64,000 nucleotides of DNA from Alviniconcha marisindica (Eukaryota; Mollusca; Gastropoda; Provannidae), in NCBI GenBank assembly GCA_018857735.1, contig JABMCL010000745.1, positions 150,001-214,000 on the forward strand, read 5' to 3'. Position numbers and translations under genes: made by a program. Below are positions 56,543-64,000 of the stretch, in pieces. Numbering within the stretch: position 1 is the first letter of the stretch; each line of letters begins with the position of its first letter. The notes beneath the pieces were generated by a model. It was not told where the DNA came from. It worked only from the letters and a program-made list of their open reading frames with translations, and ran no database searches.

Positions 56543-56675
56543 CCAAGGGAGATAGTTGTTGTTGAGAGTACTGGTAACTGGGCGATGGGATACCGACTGG
56601 CGTGCATGCCCGTGTGTGTGTGCGTGCGTGTGTGTGTGGGGGGGGGGCGGGGGGGGGGGGGGGGGGGGGTTGATG
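56336..56675. repeat. GA microsatellite between two G-runs
   Basis: GGTTGGGGGGGGGGAGAGAG begins about 150 bp of (GA)n. After CTCCAAGG and about 100 bp of other sequence, a pure G-run of about 20 follows near 56650-56670. Confidence 0.9.
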
Positions 56676-56779
56676 CAGTTATGCAAGGAGCTAGTCCGAG
56701 TTATCATGACTGAAGCTAGCCCTACATAACTATGCACCGCATAGCAACATTTTAACTGTAGCCTTGGACCAGTGGCATA

Positions 56780-56795
56780 TAAACACACACACATA

Positions 56796-56826
<31 letters not shown>

Positions 56827-56905
56827 GCACTCACACACACACGAACGCACGCGCGCACACACACACACATACACACACGCACGCACACGCACACACACAC
56901 AAATT
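56780..56905. repeat. CA / CG-rich microsatellite
   Basis: (CA)n with a (CG)n core and CACG variants. Confidence 0.9.
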
Positions 56906-57094
56906 GTACAGCACTAGCAGATTGCTCATAATGATTGTCGCTACTCCTACAGGAAAATCAACTCCGATGTGAAGTAAGTTATAATGTACATATCGATCAA
57001 AGCCCTGCGGGAAACCAAACTGGCGACTGGCGTAAATATTTATATACTAGTATATGCCACGAGGCGTGCAAAGGACAGCAAAACAGTACCTGCT

Positions 57095-57098
57095 GTAC

Positions 57099-57169
<71 letters not shown>

Positions 57170-57174
57170 TGCGT

Positions 57175-57212
<38 letters not shown>

Positions 57213-57348
57213 CGTGTGTGCGTGCGTGCGTGCGTGCGTGCGTGCTTGTGTGCGTGCGTGCGTGCGTGCTGTGTGTGCGTGTGTGCACTGCGTGCGTGCG
57301 TGCGTGTGTGTGCGTGCGAGCGCGCGCGCGCGCGCATGGAATAGTCTC
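57095..57348. repeat. GT / TGCG microsatellite
   Basis: (GT)n, short GA, (GT)n, then (TGCG)n and a CGCG core. Confidence 0.93.
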
Positions 57349-57850
57349 TATGGACAAGATTTTGCGCTTTACAAATACTTTAATTATTATTACTTACCCT
57401 CCGTAAAGAACTTCGGACTCAGTACAGCCACTTTCAGAATTAACAGTACACCACCACACACAACAAGATCATTGCCTGTTGTTGTTGTTGTTGTTGTTGT
57501 GAGGAGTAAACTAGATGAAACTGACGACAGCTAGATCGTGAGCGTCTGTCCTACTGTGTTCCGACACGCCACAGCTGGTTCACACATGTATACATATATA
57601 TATATCCATTACACCGTCAACAAAATGGCTGTTTTGCCGAGTGAGTTTGAGGGGTGTTGCAGGTGATGCATTAGTCGTGTCGTTACGAGTGAAAACACCT
57701 TCGTTCACATTACGGTGTGCATTGACTGTCGGTGTGACTCAGTGGAGTGGGTCATATCCCTGTGAGGGGCCGATCTGCGTTGTATAGAATTCCTATGTTT
57801 AAGGGGTTTTTCCACTGCATCACTTCGCGCGTTTCTTGCTAACTGCTTTT
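57349..57850. other. No gene recognised; short GTT run
   Basis: Contains (GTT)n at about 57477-57500 and a TATATA run at 57592. No exon is seen. Confidence 0.4.
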
Positions 57851-57852
57851 TA

Positions 57853-58113
57853 GCACACGCGCGCGCGCGCGCACGCAAGCACGCACACACATACATACGC
57901 ACACACTAAAACACACACTTCTCTAACGCGCGCGCAAGCACACATGCACACAATAAACCATACATCTCTAACGCGCGCGCACGCACCCACCCACCCACAC
58001 AAATACACTTCTTTAACACATACACACACTTCCCTAACACACACACACGCACACACACGCTCGCGCGCGCGCACACACATCCACTCTCTCTCTCACTCAT
58101 ACACACACACACA

Positions 58114-58150
<37 letters not shown>

Positions 58151-58172
58151 TCTCTCTCTATCTCTCTCTGAG

Positions 58173-58267
<95 letters not shown>

Positions 58268-58293
58268 ACACCAAACATTTTCTAGCGTGATTG

Positions 58294-58364
<71 letters not shown>

Positions 58365-58366
58365 TT
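57853..58366. repeat. CA / CG / CT compound microsatellite block
   Basis: CG-rich CACG, repeated ACACACTT-CTAACGCGCG units (57850-58080), (CT)n blocks, and two (CA)n runs (58210-58262 and 58298-58363). Confidence 0.92.
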
Positions 58367-58675
58367 TCAAATTTACAACCGAGGCGCGGCATTGTCGTTC
58401 GCAGGAACAAAAAAAAACCCCAAACCAACCAACAACAAACAAACAAAAAAAGCCTGGGAAAAACACAGACCTGTACAACTGACGATCACAGAACACGAGG
58501 GGGTGGGGGAAAATCCAGTCCGTCTCCCTCCAGCAGAACACAAGGCTGACAATTAACTGATGCATTCCCGCCACAGGGTCCACAGCGATGACAGTCGACA
58601 GCGACAGGCGAGCCACTCATCGACAACGCTATGCCAGCTATCTCTGTCATCTGCATCAGAATGTATTCCCCGGCT
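58367..58675. other. No gene recognised
   Basis: A short minus-strand frame from an ATG near 58613 is Cys-rich (CHRCGPCGG) but has no known motif or splice support. Confidence 0.35.
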
Positions 58676-58679
58676 GATG

Positions 58680-59215
58680 AAGGGGGAATGTGAGAGGGGG
58701 AGGATTTGATGATTTTAAATGGAGCAGGAATGGGGGGCGAGGGGGGGGGGGGGGTGCATTGATTTTAAATGTAGTACGAATTGGGGTGTGGGTAGGAGGG
58801 GGCAGTTTAATGATTTTAAATGGAGGAAGGTGGTGTGTGTGTGTGGAGGGGGGGGTAGTTTGATGATATTAATGAAGATGGAGGTGGGGGGGGGGGACCA
58901 CTTTAATAATTTTAAATGGAGGAGAGGGAGGGGGAAGAGGGTGCAGTTGATGAGTTTAAATGAAGTGAATGTGGGGTGGGGGGGGGGGGGGGGCAGTTTA
59001 ATGGATTTTAAATGGGGAATGGGAAGGGGGGGGGGGGGGCAGTCTGATGATTTTAAATGAAGGAGGAATGGAGAAGATGGGGCAGTTTAATGATTTTTAC
59101 ATGAAGTGGGAACATTGGTGGAGGGGCGGGAGTGGGGGGGGTGGAGGTGGAGGGGGCAGTTTGGTGATTTTAAATGAAGGAGGACTGGAGGGAGGGAGGG
59201 AGGGAGAGGGGCAGC
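58680..59215 (+). repeat. G-rich tandem repeat, about 60-bp unit, about nine copies
   Basis: Unit: GGCAGTTTAATGATTTTAAA, TGGAGGAGG followed by a run of 6-16 G. Each unit therefore brings a G-run on the plus strand. Confidence 0.88.
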
Positions 59216-59495
59216 ATGATTTTTTTTCCTGACACGGTGACAAGACCTTGGCCGTTATTAAACTGTTGCCCATGAAAGCAAGACGCAGTTTAGCGGTACC
59301 GTTACGTCTTAATTGACAGCCCGTGTCGGTGGCACATCCGTGACGGTCCAATCGACAGGTTTGCCTGGGACTACCGGTTGCTTTTCGGAAGGAGTTCAGA
59401 TCAAGCGCACTTTTTTCTTCTCTGTGTGTGTGTGAAAAAGTTCGTTTTTTTGTTTGTTTTGTTTTTTGTTTGTTTTCATATAACTGTTTCTCCAT
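59216..59495. other. Unassigned sequence with a possible decayed exon
   Basis: On the minus strand one frame reads VVPGKPVDWTVTDVPPT, faintly like an FN3 or Ig strand, but in-frame stops follow. No reliable call. Confidence 0.2.
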
Positions 59496-59499
59496 TTTT

Positions 59500-59589
59500 T
59501 ACGTATTCAGTAGTTTAGCAAGGACTAGTTGTTAGACAGGTCCAAATGAACTTAAACTACAATCCTTGGAAAATAGTTTTCGAGTTCGA

Positions 59590-59633
<44 letters not shown>

Positions 59634-59655
59634 TCTCTCTCTCTTCAATTTTTGT
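59500..59655 (+). mobile_element. Retroelement tail with CT microsatellite
   Basis: TTCAGTAGTTTAGCAAGGAC, TTAAACTACAATCCTTGGAA and GTTCGAGTTC precede (CT)n of about 50 bp; a third-quality copy of the tail at 46780. Confidence 0.7.
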
Positions 59656-59769
59656 ATAAATTATGCGCCTTTAGTCATAAACGCACCTTTTTCATTTTCC
59701 GGTGCGCACCTTCTGAAGTGTTCAGTTGAATACCGAAGGGAGACAGACCGAATTTCAAGTGCTTTTTCT

Positions 59770-59870
59770 GAGAGAGAGAAAAAAAGAAAAAAAAGAAAGA
59801 AAAAAAAAAAGAAGAAAAAAAGGAGAAAAAAAGGGGTGTGGTGGTGGTGGGGGGGGGGGGGGGGGGAGCG
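59770..59870. repeat. A/G run and long G-run
   Basis: AAAGAAAAAAAAG runs lead to GTGGTGGTGG and about 20 consecutive G. Confidence 0.88.
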
Positions 59871-60147
59871 TCTTTGTGCGTGGCCTCCTGCATGTAGACG
59901 CGACTTCAACTCTGGTTAGAGAATAGCGCTTTATAAGAATCATTTATTATGTTATGTCAAAAAATTCAGTCAGTACATTCAAAGCTTTTTCACGTGCCGT
60001 GTGTCGATGCATTGACACTGCCATATTTGGTCCTGGCTGAGAGAGTTTAGCGGTGTTGCACTGACTGGTTGCACGCTTTCTCGCTTGACTGTCTTTCCGG
60101 ATGTATCGCCCATAAAACCGGAAGACTAGTTCAACCCACTGTCATAG

Positions 60148-60305
60148 TTGAGGAGCTGTGTGAAAGTCGAGGTGGCCGTCCTGGGCTTTTCGTCCTAATG
60201 TGCCTAACGGTTTCTGTGGACGTAAAGCAACATTGAACCATGCTTAGCACTGGTCACAGTTTGTCCCTAATATGTCAACCGACATCCGAGGACATGAAGC
60301 TCTAC
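60148..60305 (-). mobile_element. GTCCACAG...CACCTCGACT repeat, inverted near full-length copy
   Basis: GTGAAAGTCGAGGTGGCCGT, TTTCTGTGGACGTAAAGCAA, GTCACAGTTTGTCCCTAATA and TGTCAACCGACATCCGAGGA are the inverse of 35340-35500. Confidence 0.72.
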
Positions 60306-60960
60306 ACCACCACCATCATCATCAACCCATTGTCCAAGGCAATTCGTTATTCAGTGTGTCGTGGGCCAGGAAACTCTTGTTCCAGACAATTCTTTATTGA
60401 ATGGCGTGGGTCAAGTACCTTGCGAATAGGTTATGGCCAGAAGGAAACAGCCGAAACACAATTCACCAAATTACAAAACTGATATAAGTGTGATTCTCTG
60501 TTATGACATTTAAACACAATGCTCCACCTGTCTGTCCTGATACATGTGCATTTCTTTAAAGCTGAAAAAGGACTGGAAGTTCCTTGCAATCGAAAGTGAA
60601 ATAGATACCGTTTTTTTTTTTTAAAGTTTTTTCCGCTTTCTTCTTTTTCTATTTCTACTTTCCCTATAAAGCCCAGTTACCGACAACGGACACCTATACG
60701 TATCCCGATGTGTAAACTAAACCAAATCATAACCGATGGGGGTTGGGGGTTGGGAGGGGGCTGATGCACTCAATAGGCTCTTTATGAAGGAAATAGGACT
60801 CTCTCTTTTATTTCCCGTCGGATTTACTCCGTTTAAGGTCTTCCAAATCTAAATCTAATGCCTCAACAATTGTTTGTTTGTTTGTTTTTTGTCTACACTA
60901 CGACCTAAAACCGATGTTTGCCATCAATTTTCAACAGCTGATCGTCAGTTGGCAGACAAA
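60306..60960. other. No gene recognised
   Basis: Unique-looking sequence with T and G runs near 60610 and 60735. No exon or family identified. Confidence 0.4.
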
Positions 60961-60964
60961 TTTG

Positions 60965-61112
60965 GGCAACCGACCTCCAGTGCTCCTTTAACAACACACG
61001 CATTTGGCATGAACGTTTGGGCAACTGACATTGACACCCAATGCACCTTTAACAACACACGCCTTTGGCATAAATGTTTGGACAACTGATCTCCAGAGCT
61101 CCCTTAACACCG
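60965..61112 (+). repeat. Tandem duplication, about 58-bp unit
   Basis: Copies share CTCCAG-GCTCC, TTTAACAACACACGC-TTTGG and CAT-AA-GTTTGG-CAACTGA. Confidence 0.7.
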
Positions 61113-61274
61113 CACGCCTTCTCGTCAACTGTGTCGGATCGTGCATTCACCTTCCGAACACGAACACAGTCGTCATTTGCGCTGTTGAGCTACAGTGAGT
61201 GAACTGACACTTCTAAAGGAAAGCACACTCGCCTAAATTCAGACACATCGGAAAATCATCAACTTTGAAAGTCG

Positions 61275-61412
61275 CCAATCTGAAGCAGAACGAGGCCCAG
61301 AGCGCTCGTGCAGAATCAACACACCAGGGAGTTAATTAATCAATTAATTGTTGTACTTGTGTTACATATTTCGAGCGGTAATTAACTCCCTTGTGTTGAT
61401 TGAAAAATCGCC
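61275..61412. mobile_element. Short foldback element (GGGAGTTAATTA arms)
   Basis: GCAGAACGAGGCCCAGAGCG leads to ATCAACACACCAGGGAGTTAAT; the inverse, ATTAACTCCCTTGTGTTGAT, follows after about 40 bp. It is the core of the element at 9525-9796. Confidence 0.65.
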
Positions 61413-61514
61413 GCTTTCCACAATTCACTGTGGCGCATGCAGTGCCTATTGGGCGGTTCAGTGAAGCTGGTTTGCACAAGTGAATGCCCTTTGTAATCTT
61501 TCGCGCAAGAAGTC

Positions 61515-61925
61515 GCTTTGTGCCAGCAGGTAGTGTCTCAAGCTTCTCAACACTTCAGATCTTCCGAGGAGCTTTGTGAGGGTCGCTTTGCTCGCCAGTC
61601 TGTCTGCTCGGTCATTTCCCTTCACTTTGTAGCAAGCTCACTAAATCCGGCATGTCCAGTGCGGTACACCCACAAGAGTTTTCGAAGGTGGATGTCGACC
61701 ATCGACACATTCAGTCTGGGCTTCCCTTTCCACTTTTCACTCTTTGTAGCAAGCTCACTGAATCCGTGAGGATGATAGCACGTGTGGTCCGACTGTCACC
61801 TCTTGAGGCAATCCAGCGGAGGGCACGGGTGACATCATCGTTATCTTTATCATCAGCATCGCGAGGTTTGTGACACGCTGAATCCCATCGGAGCGAGAGT
61901 TTACGACGCGGGGGCGTATAGACTA
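61515..61925 (-). pseudogene. LINE RNase H fragment, inverted and broken
   Basis: The minus strand reads DVTRALRWIASRGDSRTTRA then IILTDSVSLLQRVKSGKGSP, the middle of a LINE RNase H, a stop, and in other frames pieces matching the KGND--AD end found at 8740. An internal duplication of TGTAGCAAGCTCACT breaks the frame. It overlaps the part of the domain missing at 8691-9085. Confidence 0.72.
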
Positions 61926-61929
61926 TGGG

Positions 61930-61970
61930 CAATGGGGGGAGGAGGGGGGGGGGGGGGGGGGGGGGGGAGG
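61930..61970 (+). repeat. Long G-run
   Basis: GGGGGGAGGAGGG followed by over 20 consecutive G. Confidence 0.88.
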
Positions 61971-62379
61971 CACACACTAACATCATTATTATTACACACA
62001 ACTTGACATATCATTACGCGCAAATAGAAGAAGATATGTATGACAATGCATGACCCCACTTTTGTGAAAAAAAGGGTCCCAAACACTGCGTTATGCATAT
62101 CTACTATTTATTGTGATGATTTATTTTTGTTTGTTTCGTTTGTTTGTTATTGCTTATGTGGAAGTTGACAATGTCCAGTAATGGGATGAATAAAATAAAG
62201 TAGGCCTACTCTGTATTCTGTAAAGCGCCTACCCTGCGGCTCAAAGCGCTGAACAAGCATACACACATCATGTACATCGAGAAGGAAAATGTTATAAACA
62301 AAATAAAAAAATAAAAAAAGAAGAAAAGATATCAGCAAGGGTTTTTAAACACTATGCTAGATATGCACACACACCACAC

Positions 62380-62420
62380 ACACACACACACAACACACAC
62401 ACACACACACACACACACTG
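62380..62420. repeat. CA microsatellite
   Basis: (CA)n of about 35 bp after CACACCACAC. Confidence 0.85.
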
Positions 62421-62539
62421 TACAGACTTATAGGAGTGAAGGACAATGTGGCTTAACTGAAATATTCTGAGAAGAGAAATGTCTATCAGTGTGTGTGCAG
62501 TGTTTTGTGTGTCCAAAGTGAAACAATGGTATGGCTGCC

Positions 62540-62720
62540 AGTGTTTGGGATTTTTAACGTGCGTACAGATGTTGATGCATGCGATTGCACGCGTGGGTTG
62601 TGCGGACACCGTAAGAGAGTCTGCACTGAAAGTTGACGTTGGAAGAAAAAACCCTTGCCGCACCGGGGACTCGAACCCGTGTCAATATTGCGCCCGGCTT
62701 TGCGGTCGGACCGGACACGA
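62540..62720 (-). mobile_element. tRNA-headed SINE, family 1, head-proximal fragment
   Basis: The inverse B box GGGACTCGAACCCGTGTC and CACTGAAAGTTGACGTTGGA, then AACCCTTGCCGC, match the head-proximal body of 6722-7240. Confidence 0.55.
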
Positions 62721-62829
62721 AAACAACATAGCTCAACCAAAATCAGGTCTTAAACATTCATTTTTACGTCATATAATACTCATTACACCACACCTATTAC
62801 ACGTCATTGTCATGCCAAACATTCTTCCA

Positions 62830-63012
62830 AGTATTGGACATGAAAACAAGACAGCTCAAGCAAAACCAGATAAGTGTCTCAGTTCTAAATCTCATTGTTC
62901 ACCGTTTAACTGTTGCTTAAGTGTCGACCTGTAGCTTGATGAAGGGGCTCACCCCGAAAAATCGCAAGCTGTGTTTTGTCCTAGTAAACAGCGTTCTTTT
63001 GAACCTTTTTTT
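62830..63012 (-). mobile_element. GTAAGCCCC-family repeat, inverted
   Basis: Inverse landmarks: CACCGTTTAACTGTTGCTTA, TGTAGCTTGATGAAGGGGCT, CACCCCGAAAAATCGC and CTGTGTTTTGTCCTAGTAAA. Confidence 0.65.
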
Positions 63013-63239
63013 GTGTGTGTGGATGTTTCGGTCGGAGGCTCTACCACGCTACCTGAGCTATACCCGCCCCCAAACCTAAAACTTGTCGACTTCACTAAAA
63101 CGGTCACGTGGAGATTGGCGTGCACGAACAGGACTGTGTCGTTACCACTATGCCACCACCAATGACTAGTTACCAGTACCACCGTCCGTCTACTAGTTCT
63201 AGCCCTCTCTACTTCCTGTTGGCTGAATGGATTATCAGA

Positions 63240-63325
63240 TTGGTTGAGTGTTGCTTTACGTCCACAGAAACTGTAGGCTTATTAGTGACGGCCACCTCGA
63301 CTTTCACACAGCTCCTGAACTCTGA
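63240..63325 (+). mobile_element. GTCCACAG repeat, tail copy
   Basis: GTGTTGCTTTACGTCCACAG, AAACTGTAGGCTTATTAGTG and GGCCACCTCGACTTTCACAC, deleted for the GAGCCCAGGAC part. Confidence 0.7.
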
Positions 63326-63409
63326 ATGATCGGAGAGGGCAAAGGTAAAAGGAAGCTGGATGTGATCCAAAAACAAGGAGGCGGAACTAAGATAAAGATC
63401 TCCGCTAAG

Positions 63410-63505
63410 CCGGGGGGTGGGGTGGGGGGGTGGGGGGGAGGGGGGGGGGGGGGGGGGGGGGGTGCCGGGGGGGGGGGGGGGAGGGGGGGGGGGGGGGGAG
63501 GTAGA
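63410..63505 (+). repeat. Nearly uninterrupted G tract, about 90 bp
   Basis: G-runs separated only by single T, A or C, the most extreme G tract in the window. It has strong G-quadruplex potential. Confidence 0.9.
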
Positions 63506-63544
63506 ACAGGGCAGTTGACAGGGGGATTTCCTTCATTAAGGCCC

Positions 63545-63812
63545 GGAAAAACTTGTAAAGGGGTTGGCTGGTAAGCAGAGGACCTCGGTTCGAATCCCCC
63601 CGGCCCCCTTTCCCTTTTTCTTCAAAATGTGGGTTTGGGCAGCTTTTTCCGTCCAATAATGAAAAATTTTAAAAAGGCTCTCCGCTGCCCCCCTTAAAAG
63701 CAGGGCATTTTGTGGTGACGTACAGCGATAGGTATATAACTCCCCTTTTCCCCCCCCTCTTCCCCCCCTTCTCCCCGTCCCTTTAAAAAGCCTTTTGGTT
63801 TCGTTACTATTA
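63545..63812 (+). mobile_element. tRNA-headed SINE, family 2, corrupted copy
   Basis: GGCTGGTAAGCAGAGGACCT, CGGTTCGAATCCCCCCGG and ACAGCGATAGGTATATAAC are recognisable, but many positions show homopolymer-type changes (CCCC, TTTTT, AAAA) like those in parts of the 96-bp array. Confidence 0.6.
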
Positions 63813-63824
63813 ATCTATTCGCTC

Positions 63825-63965
63825 CGGACATCCTATATGCGCTCCACCCCGTCTCCTGTAAGTTTCCCCGGTGCTGCCTTTGAAACAGATCAGCTCAAGA
63901 GGGGAAAATCGATTCGGTCGGGAAAGCCCATACGCGCTCAACCTTTCAAACAGTTCAACTGTTGG
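63825..63965 (-). mobile_element. LINE 3'-end fragments, inverted
   Basis: TATGCGCTCCACCCCGTCTC, AGTTTCCCCGGTGCTGCCTT is the inverse of the LINE segment for LGKLLR-VERIWAF; AAAGCCCATACGCGCTCAAC repeats part of it. Confidence 0.55.
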
Positions 63966-64000
63966 TCTGATTGTATGCGGTGGCTCCTTCGCTTCCTTTC

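Noticed and set aside
58490..58616. Cys-rich minus-strand start codon frame ([18 protein letters not shown])
   Set aside because: Short, without signal peptide or splice evidence, and next to microsatellites.
59220..59420. Possible FN3/Ig exon of the gene 2 ectodomain on the minus strand
   Set aside because: VVPGKPVDWTVTDVPPT is suggestive, but stops interrupt the frame and no phase-compatible donor is visible.

Overview
The window is animal nuclear DNA, most likely from a mollusc and probably a gastropod. This is an inference from its make-up: introns of 0.5-10 kb with GT-AG borders, very dense microsatellites and minisatellites, several tRNA-headed SINE families, LINE RNase H debris and foldback elements. 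I cannot name the species. Two protein-coding genes can be reconstructed exon by exon, and they point tail to tail.

Gene 1 (+ strand, 4554-25411) is a complete lysosomal glycoside hydrolase family 27 enzyme in seven coding exons whose phases all match (404 aa). The substrate-loop residues (Ser189 and Ala192 in YSCSWPAY) are those of alpha-N-acetylgalactosaminidase (NAGA), not alpha-galactosidase A. Its introns are full of tandem arrays. The largest (15069-22877) repeats the last 16 codons of exon 6 together with the exon's splice donor about 80 times.

Gene 2 (- strand, 54456 down to 31715) is the 3' part of a membrane protein. Ten phase-compatible exons encode one transmembrane helix with a basic stop-transfer, an ITIM-like motif, three SH3 domains separated by disordered linkers, and an 821-residue Pro/Ser/Asp-rich exon carrying several PxxP motifs. 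The ectodomain exons were not found and probably lie beyond 54.5 kb or outside the window. I know of no named animal family with this layout, so it is the best candidate for an undescribed protein.

The main structural discovery is shared by both genes. At six exon borders the adjoining intron holds a tandem repeat whose unit is a copy of that exon's own splice site: NAGA exon 6 on both sides and exon 7, and gene 2 exons starting at 49610, 45212 and 42380. In NAGA intron 6 each repeat unit looks like a 36-nt in-frame micro-exon with its own acceptor and donor.

Layout: 0-4.5 kb, repeats including TTTTGTCGCGACAAAA foldback elements; 4.5-25.4 kb, NAGA; 25.4-31.7 kb, possible NAGA 3' UTR, a perfect 38-bp hairpin and minisatellites; 31.7-54.5 kb, gene 2 with SINEs, a Harbinger-like MITE nested in a SINE, and splice-site arrays; 54.5-64 kb, no recognisable exons, only microsatellites, long G-runs on the + strand, and SINE/LINE fragments.
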